From assembly GCA_003020945.1 (NCBI GenBank), contig PXRU01000002.1:158097-222096 (forward strand): a stretch of 64,000 nucleotides of DNA, given 5' to 3'. The DNA comes from Halobacteriales archaeon QS_6_71_20 (GTDB lineage: Archaea; Halobacteriota; Halobacteria; Halobacteriales; Haloferacaceae). The position numbers and the translations under genes are program-made. This document shows, piece by piece, positions 60,331 to 64,000 of this stretch. Positions within the stretch are counted from its first letter, which is position 1. Each line of letters opens with the position of its first letter. The notes below the pieces were generated by a model. It worked only from the letters and a program-made list of their open reading frames with translations, did not search any database and was not told the origin of the DNA.

Positions 60331-60786
60331 ATGCCGAGCGTCCAGGCGAGCGTCGAGATAGCCGCCCCCCCGTCGGCCGTGTGGGCGGTCCTCGTCGGCT
60401 TCGAGACGTACCGGGAGTGGAACCCGCTGATCCGTCGGGTCGACGGGCGGCCCGAGCCGGGGCACCGGCTCCGGGTCGTCATCGCCCAGCGGGGGCTGCC
60501 GCCGACGCTCATCGCGCCGGAGGTGACGCGCGTCGTCCCCGAGCGGGAGCTGTCGTGGCGCTCCGCGGCGCCGATCCCCGGCGCGTTCGACGCGAGCCAC
60601 AGCTTCCTGCTGGAGCCGGTCGACGGCGGCTCGCGGACCCGGTTCACGCAGACGGAGACGTTCGGCGGCGTCGCCGGCGCGCTGGTGTCGGTCGCGCTGT
60701 GTGGCCGGGTCCGCGAGGGGTTCGTGTCGATGAACGGGGCGCTGCGCGACCGCGTCGAGGCGCGCGAACGCCGGCGCCGGGAGTGA
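60331..60786 (+). CDS. SRPBCC (START-like) domain protein
   Basis: 151 residues. 'SVEIAAPPSAVWAVLVGFET' followed by 'YREWNPLIRRVDGRPEPGHR' is the standard opening of SRPBCC ligand-binding proteins, and 'HSFLLEPVDGGSRTRFTQTE' forms the last strand-helix. The ligand is unknown. It lies 67 bp after the preceding gene on the same strand. Confidence 0.88.
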   Translation: MPSVQASVEIAAPPSAVWAVLVGFETYREWNPLIRRVDGRPEPGHRLRVVIAQRGLPPTLIAPEVTRVVPERELSWRSAAPIPGAFDASHSFLLEPVDGGSRTRFTQTETFGGVAGALVSVALCGRVREGFVSMNGALRDRVEARERRRRE

Positions 60787-60846
60787 CCGTCCGCCTTCGC
60801 CCGCGGGGTTCGGCCGACCGCAACCCGTAAGCGCCGCCGTCCCCAG

Positions 60847-63303
60847 GTGCAGATAGCTGTGGACGACACCGTCGAGTGGCTCCGCTCGCGTCCCTACTAC
60901 AAGGGGCAGATCGCGGACCACCGAACCCTCCCCGGCCGCGAGGCCGCCTTCGCCGACGTGGACGTGGAGCCGCGGCTCGCGGACGCGCTCGCCGACGACG
61001 GGATCGACTCGCTGTACGACCACCAGGCGCGGGCGGTCGAGGCGGTCCGCGACGGCGGCGACGTGGTGTTGGCCACCCGGACCGCGAGCGGGAAGTCGCT
61101 GGCGTACACCGTCCCCGCGTTCGAGCGGGCGATGGACCACGGCGGCCGCACGCTGTATCTCGCCCCCCAGAACGCCCTCATCGCCGATCAAGAGGAGACG
61201 CTCTCGGAGCTGGCGCAGGGGCTCGGCTTCGGCTCCCGCGTCTCCGTCGACCAGTACACCGGCCGCCTCTCGAACTCCGAGAAGCGGGACGTCCGCGACC
61301 GCCGGCCGACGGTGCTGCTCTCGAACCCGGACATGCTCCACTACGGGCTGCTCCCGTGGGCGTACAAACACTGGGAGTGGTTCTTCTCGTCGCTGGAGAC
61401 GGTCGTCGTCGACGAGGTGCACGGCTATCGCGGCGTGTTCGGGAGCCACGTGGCGCTGGTGTTGCGGCGGCTGAACCGCATCTGCGAGCGCTACGGCGCG
61501 GAGCCGCAGTTCGTCTGCTGCTCGGCGACCATCGGCAACCCCGTCGAACACGCCGCGCGGGTGACCGCCCGGTCGGAGTCGGGGTACACGCTCGTCGACG
61601 AGGACACCTCCGCCCGGGGACCGCGCCACTGGCTGCTGTGGAACCCGCCGGAGTACGAGGGCCGGCAGGCCGACCAGCAGACCGGACGGCGTCGCTCCAG
61701 CCACACCGAGACGAAGCGGATCTTCTGTGACCTCGTGCAGCGGGGGTATCAGACCCTCGTGTTCACGCGGGCGCGCCAGACGGCCGAGCGCTACGCGACC
61801 GACTCCGCGGCGGAGCTTCGCCAGCGCGGGGAACACGACGCGGCCGGACGGGTGGAGGCGTACCAGGCGTCGTTGACCGACGGACGCCGCCGGGAGATCG
61901 AGGCGGGCCTCCACTCCGGCGACGTGCTCGGCGTCTGGTCGACGAACGCGCTGGAGCTGGGCGTCGACGTGGGCGGGCTCGACGCGGTGATCCTCGACGG
62001 CTATCCCGGGACGCGGATGTCGGCGTTCCAGCAGGCGGGACGCGCCGGTCGCGGCGCCGACGACGCGCTCGTGGTCATGGTCGGCGGCGAGGACCAGCTC
62101 GACCAGTACCTCATGTCCACCCCCGACGACCTGTTCGAGGGCGACCCCGAGCGGGCGATGATCGACCCCGAGAACGGCGAACTCCTCCCCGGCCACGTCG
62201 CCAGCGCGGCCGACGAGAACTGGCTGCGCCCCGAGGACGACGCCCACTTCGGCGCGACGTTTCCGGACGTGGTGTCGTCGCTCGAAGCGGCCGGCGAGGT
62301 GGAGCGGATGGACACCGCTCGCGGCGTGCGCTGGACGCACGACGGCGAGGGGAGCGCCCAGCACTCGATGAGCCTCCGCACGATCGACGACCGCGAGGTC
62401 GACCTCATGGACGCCCGCACGAACGACACCGTCGCGTCGCTGTCGTTCGCCGACGCGCTCCGGGACGCCCACCCCGGCGCGATCTACCACCAGCAGGGGG
62501 AGACGTACGAGGTGGACGAGCTCGACCTCGATCGGGACGTGGCGCGGCTCCGCCCGACGTGGGCCGACTACTACACGCGCGTCCTGACGGACAAGGACGT
62601 GACCGTCAACGAGGACCTCCGGAGCCGGCCGCTGGAGTCCCGCGAGGACACCGAGGTCCGCTTCGCCGACATCACCGTCGTCGAGCGGATCACCGGGTTC
62701 GAGCGCAAGGACGGCTCGACGGGCGAGACGCTCGGGTCGCAGCCGCTGGACCTGCCCGAGACGGAGCTACGGACGCGGGCGCTGTACTACACCGTCCCCG
62801 AGGACGTGGAGCGGGAGATGCGCAGGCTAGCGTGCGAGGCCGAGCAGGGCGAAGCCTCGAAACGAGCGGGGAGCGACGCGACCCGCGAGTACGGCGAGGC
62901 CGGGCGGGGGGATGCGGGGTTCAACGGCGGCATCCACGCCGCCGAACACGGCTCCATCTCGCTCATGCCGCTGGACCTGCTGTGTGACCGCGGGGACATC
63001 GGCGGCGTCTCGACGCCGTACCACTCCCACACCGACCGGTCGACCGTCTTCATCTACGACGGCTACCCCGGCGGCGTCGGACTGACGCGGGAGGCGTACC
63101 GGACGGCCGACGACCTGCTGGCCCGGACCGCTCGCATGATCGCCGCCTGCGACTGCGCGGACGGCTGTCCCGCCTGCGTCCAGTCGCCCCACTGCGGTAA
63201 CGCCAACGAGCCGCTGTCGAAGCCGGAGGCCGTCACGCTGTTGAACGCGCTCGCCGGCGTCGACGAGCCCGTGCCGGAGCCCCCGGCGTCGGCCGGGGAG
63301 TGA
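60847..63303 (+). CDS. Hrq1-type DEAD/H helicase with C-terminal Cys domain
   Basis: 818 residues from a GTG (a second GTG lies four codons on). 'LYDHQARAVEAVRDGGDVVL' and 'ATRTASGKSLAYTVPAFERA' form the Q and Walker A motifs, 'TVVVDEVHGYRG' is the DEVH box, 'FVCCSATIGNP' motif III, and 'GYPGTRMSAFQQAGRAGRGA' motif VI. The C-terminal DUF1998-like region ends with 'CDCADGCPACVQSPHCGN', a four-Cys cluster as in the MrfA/Hrq1 group, 3'-to-5' helicases that act in DNA repair. Length fits. Confidence 0.92.
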   Translation: MQIAVDDTVEWLRSRPYYKGQIADHRTLPGREAAFADVDVEPRLADALADDGIDSLYDHQARAVEAVRDGGDVVLATRTASGKSLAYTVPAFERAMDHGGRTLYLAPQNALIADQEETLSELAQGLGFGSRVSVDQYTGRLSNSEKRDVRDRRPTVLLSNPDMLHYGLLPWAYKHWEWFFSSLETVVVDEVHGYRGVFGSHVALVLRRLNRICERYGAEPQFVCCSATIGNPVEHAARVTARSESGYTLVDEDTSARGPRHWLLWNPPEYEGRQADQQTGRRRSSHTETKRIFCDLVQRGYQTLVFTRARQTAERYATDSAAELRQRGEHDAAGRVEAYQASLTDGRRREIEAGLHSGDVLGVWSTNALELGVDVGGLDAVILDGYPGTRMSAFQQAGRAGRGADDALVVMVGGEDQLDQYLMSTPDDLFEGDPERAMIDPENGELLPGHVASAADENWLRPEDDAHFGATFPDVVSSLEAAGEVERMDTARGVRWTHDGEGSAQHSMSLRTIDDREVDLMDARTNDTVASLSFADALRDAHPGAIYHQQGETYEVDELDLDRDVARLRPTWADYYTRVLTDKDVTVNEDLRSRPLESREDTEVRFADITVVERITGFERKDGSTGETLGSQPLDLPETELRTRALYYTVPEDVEREMRRLACEAEQGEASKRAGSDATREYGEAGRGDAGFNGGIHAAEHGSISLMPLDLLCDRGDIGGVSTPYHSHTDRSTVFIYDGYPGGVGLTREAYRTADDLLARTARMIAACDCADGCPACVQSPHCGNANEPLSKPEAVTLLNALAGVDEPVPEPPASAGE

Positions 63304-63444
63304 CGCCCGCGGGAGCGCGCCGCCGCCCGGGTCGACGTTCGCGAATAGTACAGTGTCCGTCGTACCGTATTTTCACTCGGGAAGAAAGTAAATTTCGAAA
63401 AGAATTAAGTGGCGGGTTCCAGAATCGCTGACAACTGTTCGCAC

Positions 63445-63450
63445 GGAGGA
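63445..63450 (+). promoter_or_regulatory. Shine-Dalgarno sequence deciding a GTG start
   Basis: GGAGGA lies 6 nt before the GTG, a strong ribosome-binding site that is uncommon in this window, where starts are mostly leaderless. An A/T-rich region (AAATTTCGAAAAGAATTAAG, 63390-63409) upstream is the likely promoter and implies a leader of several tens of nt. Confidence 0.7.
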
Positions 63451-63456
63451 ACGACA

Positions 63457-64000
63457 GTGACGGACACGAACACAACTCGACGAGACGTACTGAAGGGCGC
63501 CGGCGGCCTCGGCGCGGCGGGACTGACCGGTCTCGCCGGCTGCACCGGCGGAGGCGGCGGCGAGGGCGGCGGGTCCGTCGAGGTGCTTCACGGTTGGACC
63601 GGCGGCGACGGCGAGACCGCCGCCGACGCGCTGACGGAGGCGTTCAACGAGGAGTACCCGGACACGGGCCTGGACATGAACCCCATCGGCGGTGGCGGCA
63701 ACGAGAACCTCGACGCGGTCGTCGCCAACCGACTCCAGAACGACGACCCGCCGAGCACGTTCGCCAACTGGCCGGGTCCCAACCTCGCGCGCTACGAGGG
63801 CGTGCTCGGCGACGTGAGCGACCTCTGGGAGGAGGCGGGCTTCACCGACAGCCACGTCCAGGAGGCCGTCGACCTCCACCAGTACGACGGCACCTTCCGC
63901 GCCGTCCCGCTGGGCTCTCACCGACTGAACTGCCTGTTCTACAACACCTCGGTCGTCGAGGAGGCGGGCGTCGACCCCGACTCCCTGGACAGCGTCTCCG
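63457..64000 (+). CDS. sugar ABC transporter substrate-binding lipoprotein, N-terminal part
   Basis: The window ends inside this gene (181 codons seen). A Tat signal 'TTRRDVLKGAGGLGAAGLTG' leads to the lipobox 'LAGC' and a Gly-rich linker, then 'VEVLHGWTGGDGETAADALT' and 'FNEEYPDTGLDMNPIGGGGN', typical of family-1 (MalE-like) binding proteins for sugars. The GTG start is set by the GGAGGA 6 nt upstream. It is not in the ORF track because no stop lies in the window. Permeases and an ATPase are expected downstream. Confidence 0.88.
   Translation, partial: MTDTNTTRRDVLKGAGGLGAAGLTGLAGCTGGGGGEGGGSVEVLHGWTGGDGETAADALTEAFNEEYPDTGLDMNPIGGGGNENLDAVVANRLQNDDPPSTFANWPGPNLARYEGVLGDVSDLWEEAGFTDSHVQEAVDLHQYDGTFRAVPLGSHRLNCLFYNTSVVEEAGVDPDSLDSVS

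Overview
The window comes from a halophilic archaeon of the class Halobacteria, most likely the Haloferacales side (Halorubrum, Halobaculum or a relative). The evidence is very high GC with G/C-rich third codon positions, strongly acidic proteins, Tat signal peptides on secreted proteins, A/T-rich TATA-like boxes about 27-30 nt before many start codons (leaderless or short-leader transcripts), and archaeal marker genes (Nop5 and fibrillarin, Dph2, DacZ, archaeal methionine adenosyltransferase and CoaD, a haloarchaeal GshA). This placement is inference from gene content; no search was run.

Layout. 0-5.6 kb: the end of an SRAP gene, a tyrosine recombinase overlapping a small RHH-like gene, about 1.1 kb without a convincing gene, then a lower-GC patch with a Tat-secreted chymotrypsin-like protein and two small membrane proteins. 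5.7-16.1 kb: a complete dipeptide/oligopeptide ABC operon (binding protein, two permeases, two ATPases), then a phosphoesterase-PfkB kinase pair convergent with a BtpA-family TIM-barrel enzyme. 16.5-18 kb: a small Cys-Cys protein, an ArsR regulator and an ArsP/DUF318-type permease. 18.3-33.4 kb: housekeeping and signalling genes, namely a histidine kinase with a degenerate receiver, a HisG-like protein, a coiled-coil protein, Usp, a metallo-hydrolase, Dph2, a KaiC-like protein next to a MinD-like ATPase, a YlbF-like protein, a long FKBP, CYTH, methionine adenosyltransferase, thioredoxin and cysteine synthase. 33.4-41.4 kb: a frameshifted YyaL-like gene, a broken purD, an MFS remnant, an acetyltransferase, the dacZ-mscS pair, a secreted acidic protein and tRNA-Leu. 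41.4-50.9 kb: coaD, a wHTH regulator, gshA, flpA-nop5, a DUF502 protein, a frameshifted aminotransferase, a thioesterase, tRNA-Lys and an RCK-DHH fusion. 51-57 kb: a divergent lactate-utilisation locus (fused LutA/B-like and LutC-like against a D-lactate dehydrogenase/Fe-S fusion). 57-64 kb: an aminotransferase, a DUF123 nuclease-like gene, ogt, an Hrq1-type helicase and the start of a sugar-binding lipoprotein.

How the genes work together. The ABC operon imports peptides or similar solutes. The lut/dld genes oxidise lactate into the respiratory chain. The phosphoesterase, kinase and BtpA protein look like a small phosphosugar or nucleoside module. dacZ-mscS, and possibly the RCK-DHH fusion 9 kb away, fit c-di-AMP-linked osmotic and ion control. 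MAT, CysK, thioredoxin and GshA form a loose sulfur/thiol theme.

Four genes are visibly broken and a fifth possibly. Three carry indels of one base or look that way (YyaL-like, AGXT-like, a small membrane gene) and two carry internal deletions with loss of frame (purD, a small TFB-related gene). This density in 64 kb suggests sequencing or assembly error as much as real decay, and should be settled before any auxotrophy is claimed. Several intergenic regions carry degenerate tandem repeats whose periods are multiples of three (15, 18, 21 and 45 bp). A GATATAGC-centred motif occurs three times.
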